NCBI GenBank assembly: GCA_039621445.1 | Contig: CP154957.1 | Location: 44,217,465-44,281,464, forward strand | Source of the DNA: Euglena gracilis | Taxonomy: Eukaryota > Euglenida > Euglenophyceae > Euglenales | Length of the DNA: 64,000 nt | Direction of reading: 5' to 3' | Part shown: positions 21,921 to 33,136 of the stretch, one piece after another | Numbering within the stretch: position 1 is the stretch's first letter | Layout of the letters: the number at the start of each line of letters is the position of its first letter | Translations under genes and position numbers: made by a program | Notes under the pieces: generated by a model | Told to the model about the DNA's origin: nothing | Database searches by the model: none | Seen by the model: only the letters and a program-made list of their open reading frames with translations

Positions 21921-22530
21921 CCCGAAAGGTGGGTGAGGGATTTGAAAATGTTCCAAGAGGCTTAAAAGTATTTCAATATATTTGAAAGGAGCTTGAAGCC
22001 ACAGGATATTGCTTGTGTGCCGTAATGTGATTGCATATGCGAAGGCAGCCCCCTCTATCTATCTAGCTTCAATTTCGGTTCAACTGTTTTGCATGAGAAT
22101 CCCAACCAAAACCCTGCTCCTTCAAACAACCTCATCATAATTCCTTATAATATTGTGGTCATTTCATAATAATTTATAATTTCGCTGTTCTTTTTTTTGC
22201 AATCGTCGGTCGCAGTTTGGTTGGACCGCGGCCACCAAAGCCACGGCCAACGATGGCCCTGACCAGAAAATAATAATAAAATAAACAAATAAAAAATGAA
22301 TAAAAATACATAAAATACATAAAAAATAAAAATATATATAAAAGATTAAAAGAATAAAAATACTTTCAGTTGGGCTGCAGCGGCTGCAGCCCAACCAGCT
22401 GCAGAAAATTGGAGTCGAAGAAATTTTGTTAAGCTGTGGCCATGGACGGCCACACCACCCAACCCAAGAAACAATTGAGCAGAATGGACAGTCAGGGTGT
22501 GCACGTCACCAATCCGCCGCCAGGGACGCC
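21921..22530. other. AT-rich, no gene recognised
   Basis: Contains repeated AAAATACATAAAAT words (22290-22340) and remnants of the module family at 22075-22130 (TTTTGCATGAGAATCCCAAC, also at 21776-21796). No coding signal. Confidence 0.35.
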
Positions 22531-22539
22531 CTGCGCGGG

Positions 22540-25500
22540 CGTGGATGGCGGCCCCGACGAGCTCAGCCTGCCGCAGTGACACGGTGGACGCCCGGAGCTG
22601 ACCCGCGAACCCCCGCACCGCCACCGCCACCGCCGGGGGGATGGGAATGGTGTCGCCGATGGCGCGGTCGGGCCGGTGCCCCTCCGGGTGTGTGGTCTGT
22701 GGGCGCGTGCGTGGAGGGCGCCAGGTGGCTGAGTGGTGACCCCGGTGTGTGGGTTTGCATGTCGGCATTCCTCTGTGAAAGGCGATGAGAACCCAAACCA
22801 CAAAGCGCAGTGGGACATGTCTGGACTGCGAACACAAATGGCGGGACGGGGTGCACACGCCCGAGACAGGAATGACGGCCGGCGGCTCCCTGGCGCGGCT
22901 CAGCGCGTGGCGGAGTAGCCGGATGCGCTTCGTCTGGTTCTTCTCCCCGGTGACGTGCACCACCCGGGGCCAGGGGAGGGGCGTGTGGAGTCCACAGAGA
23001 CAGGCCGCTTCGGTCGATTTGCCCGCTGCACGGTCGTGCACGGCTTTCATTCCTCCTCGTGGGGAAACCAGGAATTCGGCCAACCCGGGGGAGGGGGTCT
23101 CGGAGTGCCCGCTGAGCCTAAGCATGGAAAAAATTAACCCAAAATGGCTCTCATCTGGGATTCCGGTGCCTTTGGTGCCACAGTGGCTTGGTCAAGTGTT
23201 CACTTTTGGCACTTTTGGCTTTGTCGTCCCCCCCCCGGCCCCAGGCCCACGATGATGTAGGTGCCTTTGGGGTACCCACCCAGCAGAGGCACCCCCCCCC
23301 AGTTTAGGGTCGACCACGCTGTAAATTTCAGCCTTGTGGAAACAAAGCGGGAAGGGGAATGAAGTGAACAGCTATCTGCATGGGAGGAACGCTGGCATCC
23401 ATCCTCCAAGTGATTCGGTTTCTGAGCTCTCTTCATCAGGTGAAGACCAGGAAATGCAAATGCCATAAAAACTGAGTTTTCAATTCCAGTCCAAAGGTCT
23501 GTAAATCACCCATTTTCGAACCCCCCCCAGACGGGCAAAAATGGGAAAACAACATGGAGGGTGGAAAACGCGAGACAAAACAACACAAAAAAGAACCCAC
23601 AGAAAAGCAAATATACACAGAAAAGGGAAGTTCAAGTTCGTGCATTTTGAAAATTTCAGATGAAAGCAAAAGATAAAACTGATTTTGTAATTTTGGGAAA
23701 TGCTGATCCCCAAAAAATATGTAAATTATTGCTGAAAAGATTTGATAACTTCCACCAGCAAAACAAGAACAAAAAAACAAACAATTCACCAAAATAAAAG
23801 AAAACACAAAAAATGCATTTTTGTTCTCTTCCCCTGCCCCATGACTCAAGGGAGGCAGACCGTTATTGTGGTTGGAGCCACAGCCGGCTGCGGCCGGCCG
23901 CGGCCAGCCGCGGAAAAAAAAAACAGAGATTTCCCACATAATAATGTATACTTGCAATATTCATACTTGCAATGCACACATTTGCCTGATAAATGGCCAC
24001 CACAGTGACTTTCGCACGGCGCCTTTGGCGCCTCACGCAGGCCTCCCAGTTTTCACCTTGAGTTGGGCGACTCTTTGGGTTCGCTGAGTGCCTGGCCTTA
24101 AAGCCGACCAAATTGGACCCCAGGCTCATCCCCCCGCACACCATTTATTCGTGCATGGGTTGGGGAGAATAAAAAAATGACACCCAGGTTAGGTTGGATG
24201 GTTCAGCGTCGTGTTGCTTCTGCACCATAACGTTCACCCTCCACTGGAGAACCCCCAGTGAGTGTAACGGGTTGTGATGGGTGGACTTTCTGGGTGTAGG
24301 GGTTGCTGGTGAAAGGCCTGCTGCAAATCCATTATCAAAAAAAAAAATGCCTGATGACAGGGAGGTAGATATAAGACCCTTCAAGTCTGGGTATTCGGAC
24401 CTATCACATCTGCAACCTCTCGCCAGTCACCATCTTTCTCAAGCCCACTCTATTCTTCTTGAGAAATAACAACATTTGGTGACTTCCGATTTGGTAATGG
24501 GGGTTTACAACAAATGAGTAAACAAATAACTTAAATAATAAACAAACAAACAAACAAACAAACAAACAAACAAACAAACAAACAAACAAACAAACAAATA
24601 ATTAAATTACACATAAACTCCGGAAAATATGACTTTCCTGAAAAAAATGACAAAAGTGAAATGTTCAATTTTCCCGCCCGCCCGCCCCCCCCCCCCAGCC
24701 TCCACGTCCCCCCTGGGCAGTCGCCCGGGTGCCACACCGTCTCCGGGTGGTCATTGTACCCAGCGCCAACCCGGAGGGCGGAGTTGAACGCCCGCTGCGG
24801 GACGATGGCCACGTGCTTGTGGTGTTCCGTCCGATAGAAGATGTCGAACTGCGACGGGGCAGGCAGTCTGGCGCAGTCTGGAGCAGGGAAAATGCCACGG
24901 GAAGCCAACGGAAAGAAAAAGTGAGTGAAAGCACAGTGATAAACAGTGAGGAGGAACCCGTAGCCAGATCATTCGTCCTCCGTAGCTTTCTTGTGAATTC
25001 TGTTTTTGTGAATTCTTTCTTGTGAATTGCTGTCCAAATTTTCTTCAACAAAGCCCTTTCCAACCGGTGCTCACGGTTAGGGAGTGTGCGGAGTCTCAAT
25101 CTTAGGCTCAACCTCAAAAAAACAACAAAATGCATTTTTATCTGCAAAAAAATTTGATGAATGAATGTGAGGTTGATGGATTGCTGTTATCATGTCATAA
25201 AACACATCAAAAATTGTCTTAGAGTGCAATGTGGGGCTAAATGCAGACAGGGCAGCATTCCAGAGTTGACATGAGGGGTAAATGGCACACTGTGTAAAAA
25301 GAAACAAAATTCTTGGCAAACAGGAATAACAATTAACCCATTTTTATGTAATTCCGTTGCTGTTTGGACCACGTTTTGGCCAAAACTTCAAGTTTGAGGG
25401 AAAAGGCATTTATGTTAGGTTGATAACAAAATCAAAATGTTTTCTGCCCCAAAGCATTTTCAAAGTTTTTGGCAGAGTTTCCCCCTAAACAATTTTCAAA

Positions 25501-28500
25501 CATGTGCCATTGGCACCCAGTGGGGGGTTGTCCACCACACACTGTGCCTTGGACAGTGGGGGGCGGTGGCCGGCTGGATGCTTCAACCTATTGCTTCAGC
25601 CGGGATGTTGACTGGACCTCGGTTCGCCTCGGGAATGAGACAGTTCCCCGAAGGACGTCCACTGCCAGACCGCCCAGCGGGGCGAGGTTGACCTGCCCCT
25701 CCATCGCCAGCAGCTGCGTCAGCACCGGCTGGTCCACGAGGCCGCCCGGGTCGAAGCGCCGGCGCCGGGGGAACGCGATGAAGCGCTCGCCCTTCATCGT
25801 GGCCAGCGTGGTGATGAGCTCCCGCCAGGGCGTGCCTTAACAACCCCCAAGGAGGGGGGGCCAATTGGCCTGGTGGGCAAAGCTGGCTGGAACCCTGGTG
25901 GTGGTGGCACAGGGCCCATCCGGCCTAAGGGACACCCTGGCCCCAGCACATGCCGGCTCCACGCGGAGGCGCGCATGAAGAACACGCCGCTGTTGACGGG
26001 GCACCACATGTTGGCCAGCGTCGTCCGGTCGGACCACGGGTCCCGGGCGATGATGGGGTCACCGCCGCGTCCTCCTCGGAACTCCAACGCCCCGGGTGGA
26101 ACAGTGGAACTGTGAGCCCACACGATCCAGAAGGCCGGCGGCGGCACCGGAGGCAATGGAGGGGTGCCCCACCCGAAGGCGGCGGTGGGCGAGGCTGGTG
26201 GAGGGTTGGGTGTACTTCTGGATGACGGATTCCAGGGTGACGTTGGGGTTGGTGATGGCGATGTCCGCATCGGGGGCAGGACGAGACCCGTATCAGCCGG
26301 GCACTGCTCGGGTTGACACCGGCAAACCCTTCCTTCTTGGAATGGCACAGCAGAGATACCTCAGGCGAATGGTTCGGCAGATACCCTCCCCCAAGACAAC
26401 CTGGGATGGGGGAGGCCCCCTCCTTGGGCGAGCCACACCACCCACTCGTAGCCGAGGTCGAATAGCCTCACCATCTCGGTGTACTTGTGGAAGTGGATGG
26501 GAACCTTGGGCCGCGCTTCAGGTACCAGGTGGCGGTGGCTGTACCCGTGCCGGGCAGCGTACCGTTCCACAGTGGCCCAGGCAGGGCCGGTCGAGGTTCG
26601 GTATTAGGGACGGTGCGTCAGAAACCCCCTTCCCCAGTCCAGGAGGGACAAATCTCCTCCTAAACAGTGGTGTGGTGAGCGATTTTCGACCCAGTGAAAA
26701 ATGCTGGGTCAAAAACTTTTGCCTACCGAATTTGGAGAAAATTCCATTTGGGGACTTTGTGGGCAAAAAAATTGTCAAAAAATGCCGAAATTTTGACTTG
26801 GGGGGGGGCACTCCGGGTACCCCCCCCCTGTGCCGGTCCGGTCTGGTCCGTCCAGTCGGCCGAGCAAAAAAAAACAACCAAAACCACCCCAAACCAAAAG
26901 ACCCAAAACCAAAAGGCTAAAGGTGGATGGGGACATTGGACATGCCATTGCCATGTCTGCAAGGGTTTGTGGTTGGAGAGGGGACTGCCTGTCATGCCTC
27001 AGGAGCATTAAAATGACATGACATGAACACAGAATGGTGGAACTTCCAACTTCACGCATCAGGAATTAAATAGAAAGTCCCCTTTGAACCTGAAGTTTAG
27101 CTGGAAATCATGCCACGGTTGTAGGAACCTGGAAAAAGCTCACTTGCAAAGACAGAAATGAGTGAGTGAACAGAATTGCATCACGTCGGGGAGGCACCAA
27201 ACCTGAAGAAATGTCCTCACATCCACGACGGACCCCGGGGGGAGGTCCAGCTCAGAGGATGGAAAATTTGGGCAGGCTGGAAGAAAAGGCTGCTGGCTTA
27301 GGGGTCCCGGGCTGGAGCTGGGCCCGCAAACCAAAAAACCAAAAGTACAAAAACGTCCAAAAAAATCTGCCAGTTAGTTATGCAAAAAAGTCGATTTTTT
27401 CACCCCAAAATTTCTCCTGGCCAGCCCAAATCTGACCCAATTTTCGCCCAATTTTGACCCATTTTTGGCCAGTTTTGTCCGGTGAAAGCCAAAAATCCGT
27501 TACAGTCGCTAGAAATAAATAAATCTCGTTGAGGGGGGGGGAGGGGGTCCCCAGGCTGGAACAGGCTGCTGGCTGGCTGGATCCCCCCCGAGGGTGGGGT
27601 CAAATTTTCTTAAGCTATACCCTGCTCACACCTACATGTTTGGTGGTTGGGTGTGGTGGTTTGGTGGGGGTTCCTACCATGAACTTAACACTGGCGTGGG
27701 TGGGTTTTCGAAGGTGGGCGGTGAGTTCGGGCCCCTGGACCAAACTACTTGGACATTGATACGGCCCGAGGAGTACACCGCGTTTCGCAGTCAAAATTCC
27801 ACATCAAAATGATTGAATTCCTTTGCAAAATCCCCCAAATTGTGTTCCTCTCAGGGGGTGGACTCCGACCAATAATGTTCCCGGGGAATACTCTTTTGGA
27901 GAGTACATAGGGGGGTGAGGGTGCTCCACTTCACACCAGCGTGTCCGGGGTCCCAAGCCACTCCCACCGAGCCATCGCCTGGACCGCCCTGGGCCCAGGT
28001 AATGTTCTGCAGCTCCTGCAGGGGGCCGTCAGCAAAGCTGAACAGCAAGAACCTGGCAGGACCCGCCACCATGCCATGGGGGGCGGGAGGGGAGGCCGCT
28101 GCATCGGCGTTGGGCAGACCCATCCGGAGGGCCCGAATGGGGACGTCCCCGGCAACTGCCCCCCAGGGGGATGCTTGGTTGGTCAAAGGCCGTGTTGGGG
28201 TCACAGACCATCCCAAGGGAGAACGCTTCACTATAACACCGAAGAAACCCACGCCGGAGAGGAAGCCTTCCAAATACTTGGTTCATACCCCGCCACCGTA
28301 CCATAACCTCTTACCCCGCGCACACAGAGAGTCTGTCCACAGCACCCACAGCCACCCCTGGGGGGTGTGAAGCAGCCACGGGAAGGGTCTGGCTGGGAGC
28401 AGCATCGGGGCCAGCGGGGAGCCCCAACCGAACCCCGTCCACCGCCGTGAACTGGACCGGGAGGGGGGCGGAGGCAGGCGGGACGGCCCCGCACAGGGAG

Positions 28501-28839
28501 GGAAGAGTCCGTGCTGTGAGGTGGAGCCAACATGGGCGTGGGCGGGGTCAGGGGTTTTTTTAAGACTGGGGGGGGGCAACCACCCATCCCCTGGGGGGGG
28601 AGGGGGGCCGGGGGGGGGGGTCCCGGGGGGCCCACTCACATTTCCCCGAAAATGGCCAAAATCGTGAAATGCTAAAAATGCACCTTTTCAAAAAAATTTG
28701 GCGCATTCGGCACCGAAAAGTATATCCCACCCCCCTCCCCTGGGGGGGGGGGGCTCGGCCGGACCCACCCACCCAACCCCCCCCCGGTCCAAGACTAAAA
28801 AATACCCCTGGGCGGGGTTGCCTCGCCAGGCGGTCAACA
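22540..28839 (-). CDS. GT34-like Golgi glycosyltransferase, multi-exon
   Basis: Exons joined by phase: 28814-28839, 28315-28543, 28155 to about 27940, then 26430-26572, 26173-26271, about 26075-25943, 25699-25835, 24719-24854, 22965 to about 22870, and perhaps 22690-22540. The core matches galactomannan/alpha-mannan glycosyltransferases of family GT34: VERYAARHGY, then LGYEWVVWL/DADIAITNPNV (metal-binding DxD-type motif), CPVNSGVFFMRASAWSRHVL, VDQPVLTQLL, IVPQRAFNSAL, and HPGD/WVVHVTGEKNQTKR. Such enzymes transfer galactose, mannose or xylose from nucleotide sugars to surface glycans in the Golgi. Five junctions are in phase only with nonconventional or near-consensus introns; others are GT-AG. 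The exon at 27940-28155 (RFLLFSFADGPLQELQNITW) probably precedes the core. The C-terminus is unresolved, and the membrane anchor may lie at 34.1 kb. Confidence 0.7.
22966..24718 (-). other. Nonconventional intron in GT34 gene
   Basis: Starts GCCCAG and ends CTGGCCCC on the minus strand: CAG at +4 to +6 and CTG at -8 to -6. Joining T/GG makes Trp and restores HPGDWVVHVTG, the conserved GD-x-x-x-H-x-x-G block of the family. 1753 nt long, with repeats and a microsatellite inside. Confidence 0.75.
24537..24596. repeat. (AAAC)n microsatellite
   Basis: Fifteen AAAC-type tetranucleotides inside the large GT34 intron. Confidence 0.9.
24855..25698 (-). other. Nonconventional intron in GT34 gene
   Basis: Starts GGGCAG and ends CTGCCCCG. 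Splicing joins LTQLLAME to SQFDIFYRTEHH in phase 0. A GT-AG alternative (CAG/GTCAAC and GTCGCAG/TTC) would also be in phase and would differ by one residue, so transcript data would be needed to choose. Confidence 0.5.
27225..27610. mobile_element. Diverged GCTGGCTGG-type element in intron
   Basis: Contains GGGGTCCAGCTCAGAGGATGG, repeated GGCTGCTGGCT words and CTTAAG near 27608, as in the 504-bp family. No clear target duplication. Lies between the 27.9-kb exon and the GT34 catalytic exons. Confidence 0.4.
28549..28810. mobile_element. TIR element acting as an intron, perfect 8-bp TSD
   Basis: Starts CAGGGGTTTTTTTAAGACTG and ends AGACTAAAAAATACCCCTG. Identical GGCGGGGT flanks it at 28541-28548 and 28811-28818. 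Removing the element plus one copy of the duplication joins RGNP to AHAHVGSTSQHG without a frame change on the minus strand. The inferred intron is 28544-28813, starting GCCCAG and ending CTGACCCC. Confidence 0.8.
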
Positions 28840-29600
28840 CTGAACATACCAATAAAAACAACAGCAAACCAAGGATATGTTAGTGTAAAGCTTTGTAATC
28901 ACCTGCCATTTCCCAACAAATTAAGACGATAATTGAACACAGATGGCTGGGTGAAAAAAAAACGCAGATCAATATTTATTGGCTGGTTGAACCACTGCAG
29001 AAAAAAAACGTGTGTTAGTTCTTCCCTTTTTTGACTTCTTTGGCTGCTGCAAATAGATTTTTTTATTCAAAAATTCTCAAAGAATATTTTACCCTGATTT
29101 CGACCTGTGAAACAAAAAAAAATTCAACAGGTGGAACCCAAAACCTTGGAAATTCAGCTTGGTTGCTTTCCCGTCCAGGTTTTTTCTCTTCCGTTAAAAA
29201 AACATGAAACCCTTGTCGAGCCCCCCTCCCAGTTTTTTTTTTAAAAAAAAACCTCACCCACAACTCAGCCTCTCCCCTTACCAATTACCAACGGCCTGGA
29301 GAGCACCTGAATGTTGGTCTCCCGCCTCCCTTTGTCCCCTCCCAAACAGAAACGCAACAACAGCCGACACGCGAAATGGCTCCCCTGGCAGAAATGGCTC
29401 CCCTGGCGCACCAAAGGATTGTGTCCGCCCATCCAGCCTGGGCGGTCGCCAGCAGGGTTGGGGGCAGGCGTCGGTTAATGACCCCAAAGGTGGGGGTCCA
29501 GCTCGGAGGCTGGACAGATTGGGCTGGCTGGGAAAACGGCTGCTGGCTGGCTGACCCCCCCCCGGGGGGGGGGATTTTTTTAAGCGGCCTGGTTGGGGGA
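28840..29600. other. No gene recognised; intron-like
   Basis: AT-rich to 29280, then a 504-bp-family remnant at 29475-29590 (GTCCAGCTCGGAGGCTGG ... GATTTTTTTAAGCGG). A 20-bp tandem duplication AAATGGCTCCCCTGGC lies at 29375-29410. Confidence 0.35.
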
Positions 29601-29712
29601 CCGCCGCCACGGCGTGTCCACCGGACCTCCCACTCCGTCCGTCGCGCCAGCACCCGCACCACCAACGCCAGCGGGGCCTTGCTCCGCGCTGCCCACAGGG
29701 GCAGCAAGCCTG
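29601..29712 (-). CDS. Probable internal exon, unknown domain
   Basis: After a CCCCAG acceptor the frame reads LLPLWAARSKAPLALVVRVL followed by ARRTEWEVRWTRR, with balanced composition. It precedes a possible donor (GGCG/GTCCCC) that would be in phase with the exon at 28814-28839. It may be part of the luminal region of the GT34-like protein. No domain recognised. Confidence 0.35.
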
Positions 29713-30119
29713 GGGTGGGGTGGGGCGTCTAATTTGCTCTTATTTTTCGGAGTTTAGAGGGGTCTATTTCAAGGGTTTTCTAGGTTTCTTCCAAAAATAT
29801 AGAGAGGATTATTCTGGGGTCCATTTTGTTCTTTTTTGTTTTTGCTCAACACCTGCAGGGGCAGCAGGTGTATCGTTTCAAAATCAGCACTCCAGAAAAG
29901 ATGCCAACAGGGGGTACTTTTGTCGCCCTTTTGTCGCCTAGTGTGCAGAGGGGGTACAAACTTCAAACGCGGCTCTTGCAGCTCTTTATGCAGCAGATAT
30001 TCAATTTTATTGTGAAGTGCACACCGCATTTTCTGAAAGACGCTGTCCATGCTTCTGAGCGACACCCTCCTGAAAAGAGGTTTGTATCTAATTTCGGGAA
30101 AATACCTCCAACCTAGGAT
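29713..30119. other. No gene recognised
   Basis: AT-rich, intron-like sequence between an exon-like segment and a transposon relative. Confidence 0.3.
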
Positions 30120-30909
30120 CTTAGGCGGCGCATCTCGCACCTAAGCTTTTTTTGGGTTGCTTTGCACGTTTTCGCACATCGACCACAAAACCACTTTGAG
30201 CGCCGGCGTTACAAGGGGTGAGAGCAAGAGGCACCACAATTGGATAAAATATGGGGATTTCTCGTTTTTGGCAACGGCTCTTCCGGGAGTTACGTGTCTT
30301 TTTTTTGCTGCTTTTTTGAGGTCGGAATGACACGAAAACCCCCGGACCTACCCCCCCTCCAAAGTGAAAAAACACCGACAAAAACGCCAAAATCCCAGTA
30401 CCGCCTCCCCCAATTTTATGCGATGCGGCTGTCCTAACCGGTTGTTGGCGGCCCTGGCTGGCACCCTCCGGGGGTTTTGACACACTGTTTTGGATTTGCC
30501 GGCCTCGGACGTATTTTTGGACGTTTTCTGGAGCGAGGGGAACAAGGATGGGGGCGTTAGGGTGGGTCCAGTCGCGTCGATGGACAGGGCTGCAGGAAGG
30601 AGAGCGTGCTTGGGGTTTTTGTGAAGGCCCGTGCAGGGTGGAGGGAAAGTCCGAAGGGTCCGAAGGGGAGGGAAGGGTCGCGAGTCCCCACCGAACTTGC
30701 AGCGGGGATGTGTCCGGCCAAATTGAGTCGTGATGAAATGAGAGAGGGGATCATACAAATTTCACTGGAATGATTTACTTCAGCCATGGTTTAAACAAAA
30801 AAAGAATGTCGATGTGCGCAATTTCGCACATCGACCACTCTACGGTTCTCCCGAAGAACAGCCATAAATACCCCAGAATTCATAATGTTGAAAACGGTGG
30901 CCGCCTAAG
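30120..30909. mobile_element. Relative of the 3-kb CTTAGGCGGC transposon
   Basis: Begins CTTAGGCGGCGCATCTCGCA and ends GGTGGCCGCCTAAG. Subterminal words TTTCGCACATCGACCAC occur at both ends in opposite orientation (30172-30187 and 30821-30838). The termini match those of the element at 45328-48322. No 5-bp duplication is evident, so at least one end may be rearranged. The interior encodes nothing I recognise. Confidence 0.5.
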
Positions 30910-30911
30910 AG

Positions 30912-31310
30912 CCTATGTCCAACGTAACCTCTGTCCTCCGACCAGGGGGGTGGCCATTGGACATAGGGTTGTGACCAAAAAGGTGTCCTCCGACCGGGGG
31001 AGGGGGGCGTGGTCGTTGGACAATGGGTCGGCGGGTACCCGGGACCCCAACCCCTTCAAAAGGTCAAGTTTTTCCTTCCAGTCCTTCGCGCCGAAAATTT
31101 TGGGCAATTTTGACAAATTTGCTCAAAAATTGCCAAAAAATGGCATTTTGGTCGATTATAGGCCAAATTTTTCGGCTCGGCGTTTCGTGGACCAAAAATT
31201 TCCAAAACATCCGAAAAAGTGTCCTCCGACCGGTGGGGTGGTCGTTGGACATAGGGGGGGGGGGGGTAGCAGTTTTGGCAAAGGCGTCGTTAGACAAGGG
31301 TGTTCGTGGA
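30912..31310. mobile_element. TGTCCAACGACC-type inverted-repeat element, copy 1
   Basis: The words TATGTCCAACG, GTCCTCCGACCGGGG, GGTCGTTGGACA and TTTGGGCAATTTTGACAAATT are shared with 58741-59112. Inverted TGTCCAAC/GTTGGACA words lie near both ends and also inside, suggesting a nested or duplicated element. No coding capacity. Confidence 0.5.
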
Positions 31311-31734
31311 CGTGGGGGGATAATTTTGAAATGTGAGCAAAGAAATGGGAGAACAAAATGAGGAAATGTGAAGGTGTCTCTGCCTGGGACAGGGTTCAAT
31401 GTAAAGGCAGGTGGGGAGATTGGACCCCCTCTGGTCCAAAGGGCACCCCCTCCTCCAGCGTGCACCCTCTTTTCATCTTACCTTGGCAGGGGAGGTAATG
31501 TGATCACAAACTCTGGTCATGAAAGTTGCGAGGACACATCGTCACCACAAAACAAACAACATTCTGCAAAACAGCATTTTTGACCCCATAGTAGGAATTT
31601 AAACCTGGATGCCGTCCCGCACATTTTAAACCTTCAGTGGTCAATTGGCGCTGACCATCAAATGACACCGGTAACTGCTGGAGGGCAGGTAAAAGGGGCA
31701 GGAGAAGAATGGTGAACACTCATTCTGAAGTGTG

Positions 31735-31985
31735 CTTGGAGGACAAGACAGCGAGGCCCAGCGCGCCACCTGCGGGGTGCCGGTCGCCGGCTGGGTGGCG
31801 TACACGTAGTCCCCTGCCGCCACCGCAGATCGGAGGGCCACCGGCGGCAGTCCAGGGCCGGGCGGCCATGACAGGCGGTGGACCGCGTGCTGGGAGACGT
31901 CGAGTATGGCAGGGCCAGGAGCTGGCGTGGAGGAGGTCGGCCCGGGGGGGGGGGGTCGGCCGCGACTCACCCCCCCCCTCCCTCT
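31735..31985 (-). CDS. Probable exon, unknown domain
   Basis: The minus frame reads APGPAILDVSQHAVHRLSWP, PVALRSAVAAGDYVYATQPA and TGTPQVARWASLSCP, mixed hydrophobic and polar as in a folded domain. Exit is possible at CCGCAG (nonconventional mark) or CAG/GTGGCG, both phase 0. It lies in the interval between the membrane-anchor exon at 34.1 kb and the GT34 core and may belong to the same gene. Confidence 0.35.
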
Positions 31986-32560
31986 GGGTCACGAAACTTT
32001 AAGCACGAAACTTTAAGCAAAAACCTTTGATCTGCCTCGCAAAAAGCAACGTGAGGAGGCTGAAGCGTGTCGGACTTTCTCGAGGAAAAACCGACCAGGG
32101 AGGAAGGGACACAGAGGGCTGAGCACAAAGAATATTTGTCTTCAAAAGCCCTTAGTCTGCAGCCCATGGGAGAAAGAGGGGGAGAGGGCATCCCCAAGGG
32201 GCAAAGTATCATCCGTCGATCCGACAAAAAAAGCACTTCGGGGGATACCCAACGCAAGTGAACAAATTCATACAGCCCAGAACACTGGGCCTCAATGTCT
32301 CTTCCTCCCTGGTCATTACCCCTCCAGGGCGGACGAGACGCCGCGGGCTCCGCACTTTCCATTGCGAGGCCATCTCTTGTTCGCCGCCGGGGTTGTTTCG
32401 ATTTGTTCGTTTGGGTCAGGCGGGGCAGCTCCTTTGCAACCGGTTGCAGCCTGACTCCTCCTACGGTCGGCAACCCAGGCCGGAAAGGTTCCTTGATCCT
32501 TGGGGGGCGGGCAAGCCGGTGGCCAGACCTGTCATCCGCCGGCACGCGCACCGCGCCCCT
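31986..32560. other. No confident exon
   Basis: A minus frame stays open through 32647 but its composition is ambiguous. 32330-32570 is GC-rich. Nothing recognised. Confidence 0.25.
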
Positions 32561-32683
32561 GCGCGGCTGACGGCTCCAGCTGCAGGGGCAGCACCGCAGT
32601 CCGCCCGGCGCCGGGCAGGGCCACCACCCCACCCCGAGGGGCGTCACGTCGGGGGCCGGGGGGCCGGCGGCGGAGGACGGGAG
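32561..32683 (-). CDS. Possible exon next to a TIR element
   Basis: The minus frame reads RGGVVALPGAGRTAVLPLQL followed by EPSA, ending at a GCGCAG nonconventional-type boundary. It directly abuts the element at 32684-33017 and reads on from sequence on the far side if that element is spliced out (phase 0). Unknown function. Confidence 0.25.
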
Positions 32684-33017
32684 CAGGAGTGGCTAAGAAC
32701 CCCCGGGGGGTCCGGCAGACAGCAGGAAAGGTGCGGGTAGGATCACCGCGACCCGAAAATAGGCCAAGTCCAACTGGATTGGAGTATTTTAGCAGTCAGA
32801 ATTTGGAGGCCCCCAGAAAAACAACAAAAACGCCATTTTGGCCCTTTCTGACCTTTTTTTTTAAAGCTTTTCGGACCAGCCCACTTCCCCAGGCTGACCC
32901 CAACTTTATTTCAGCAGACCCCCCCGGGGGGGTCCGCGGCCCGGTTGGCAGCATATGACCGGAAAATACGTCCTGCCCCGCGGAGGGTTGGGTGGGGTCC
33001 GGCGAAAAAAACCCCTG
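32684..33017. mobile_element. TIR element, 7/8-bp TSD
   Basis: Starts CAGGAGTGGCTAAGAACCCC and ends GCGAAAAAAACCCCTG. Flanked by GACGGGAG (32676-32683) and GGCGGGAG (33018-33025). The interior has GGACCCCCCCGGGGGGGTCC palindromes and resembles the CAGGG family. Confidence 0.6.
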
Positions 33018-33136
33018 GGCGGGAGGGCGACGAGGGTGCCGGCAGGCAGGCCAGGGCTGGGCGAGAAGGCCCAGAGGGGGGAAGGGAGGTTGGGTTGACC
33101 TGGACCAACAGTAGAAGACCACTGGAATTCCTGCTC

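Noticed and set aside
22870-22965. DEAD-box helicase-like reading of the GEKNQTKRIRLLRHAL segment
   Set aside because: It joins in phase to the GT34 HPGD block through a CAG/CTG intron, which explains it better; no other helicase motifs are nearby.
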